Shown here: positions 44,321-44,480 of the stretch, in pieces
How the letters are laid out: every line of letters starts with the position of its first letter
How positions within the stretch are numbered: position 1 is the stretch's first letter
From: Rhizocola hellebori
Lineage (GTDB): Bacteria; Actinomycetota; Actinomycetes; Mycobacteriales; Micromonosporaceae
DNA: 44,480 bases
Direction: 5' to 3'
NCBI RefSeq assembly: GCF_016862955.1
Contig: NZ_BONY01000077.1
Span: 1 to 44,480 of the forward strand
Translations under genes and position numbers: made by a program
Notes under the pieces: generated by a model
Seen by the model: the letters and a program-made list of their open reading frames with translations, nothing else
What the model was told of the DNA's origin: nothing
The model's database searches: none

Positions 44321-44480
44321 CTGTGGGCTGAAGCGCTGTCGGTGGTTCTTGCCGCCGAGGGGTTGGCGTTGGCGTGCCAGGGGTGGACATGGCGAAGCGC
44401 CGTCGGGGTAAGGGTTCTCGACGGCGTGGCTGATCGCGATCGGGGGTGGGCCTTCCGCACCCGGGCGGCCTTGGCTTAGT
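44321..44480. other. Right-end stretch without a supported gene
   Basis: A plus-strand frame from about 44285 stays open nearly to the window end, but it begins inside the repeat and shows no family feature. I do not call it. Confidence 0.4.

Noticed and set aside
43756-44479. Plus- and minus-strand frames across the terminal repeats
   Set aside because: Their translations repeat because the DNA repeats. They contain no initiation signals or domains, and the repeat and hairpin structure explains the region better.

Overview
The window reads as high-GC actinomycete chromosome (Streptomyces/Amycolatopsis-like; genus not determinable). Signs are strong G/C third-position bias, frequent GTG starts, ATGA/TGATG stop-start overlaps, and large AfsR/SARP and LuxR-LAL regulators, one with a rare TTA codon. 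Most of it (about 620-32,770) looks like one specialised-metabolite gene cluster. The right part (about 32,800-43,500) is a sugar uptake and catabolism locus. The last ~650 bases hold tandem repeats with long hairpins.

Layout. 623-6000: MFS exporter, family-2 glycosyltransferase, UDP-HexNAc-type 6-dehydrogenase, PIG-L deacetylase and an NAD-dependent sugar epimerase (nucleotide-sugar supply and transfer). 6167-6862: CGNR zinc-finger regulator with a palindromic operator. 6980-18089: the core operon, twelve close-packed genes. They encode an IDO/BsmA-type 2OG-Fe(II) hydroxylase, the amino-group carrier protein LysW, its ligase LysX, a LysY-type reductase, a LysZ kinase fused to a LysK hydrolase, a split transketolase, an HK97-fold encapsulin-like shell protein, a PAPS sulfotransferase, an SDR with an atypical active site, and the sulfate adenylyltransferase pair CysD/CysN. 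18082-20712 (minus): LAL regulator. 20910-26776: second glycosyltransferase, then an acyl-CoA ligase, acyl-CoA dehydrogenase, aldehyde dehydrogenase and SRPBCC protein, closed by a clear terminator. 27353-30295: AfsR/SARP regulator. 30401-32724: UDP-glucuronate decarboxylase-like enzyme and UDP-glucose dehydrogenase (UDP-Glc to UDP-GlcA to UDP-pentose).

How it may work (inference). An acidic amino acid such as glutamate is attached to LysW, phosphorylated and reduced to a carrier-bound semialdehyde. The transketolase extends it by two carbons, as in the vazabitide A pathway, and the LysK domain releases it. No LysJ-type aminotransferase is present, so the C2-extended ketone may be kept, reduced or aminated by an enzyme encoded elsewhere. 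Hydroxylation, sulfation, glycosylation and acyl modification are all encoded nearby. The encapsulin sits between the carrier genes and the sulfotransferase/SDR pair, so a protein shell may enclose part of the pathway. This is the most novel feature of the window.

The right-hand locus has a GntR regulator, a divergent GntR/aldo-keto reductase pair, an L-fuconate dehydratase-like enolase and two tandem ABC sugar importers, the second without its own ATPase. It looks like L-fucose-type sugar use and is probably not part of the biosynthetic cluster. Recurrent TTGAGTA-like direct repeats, about 21-23 bp apart, lie before five cluster transcription units and could be sites for the SARP.
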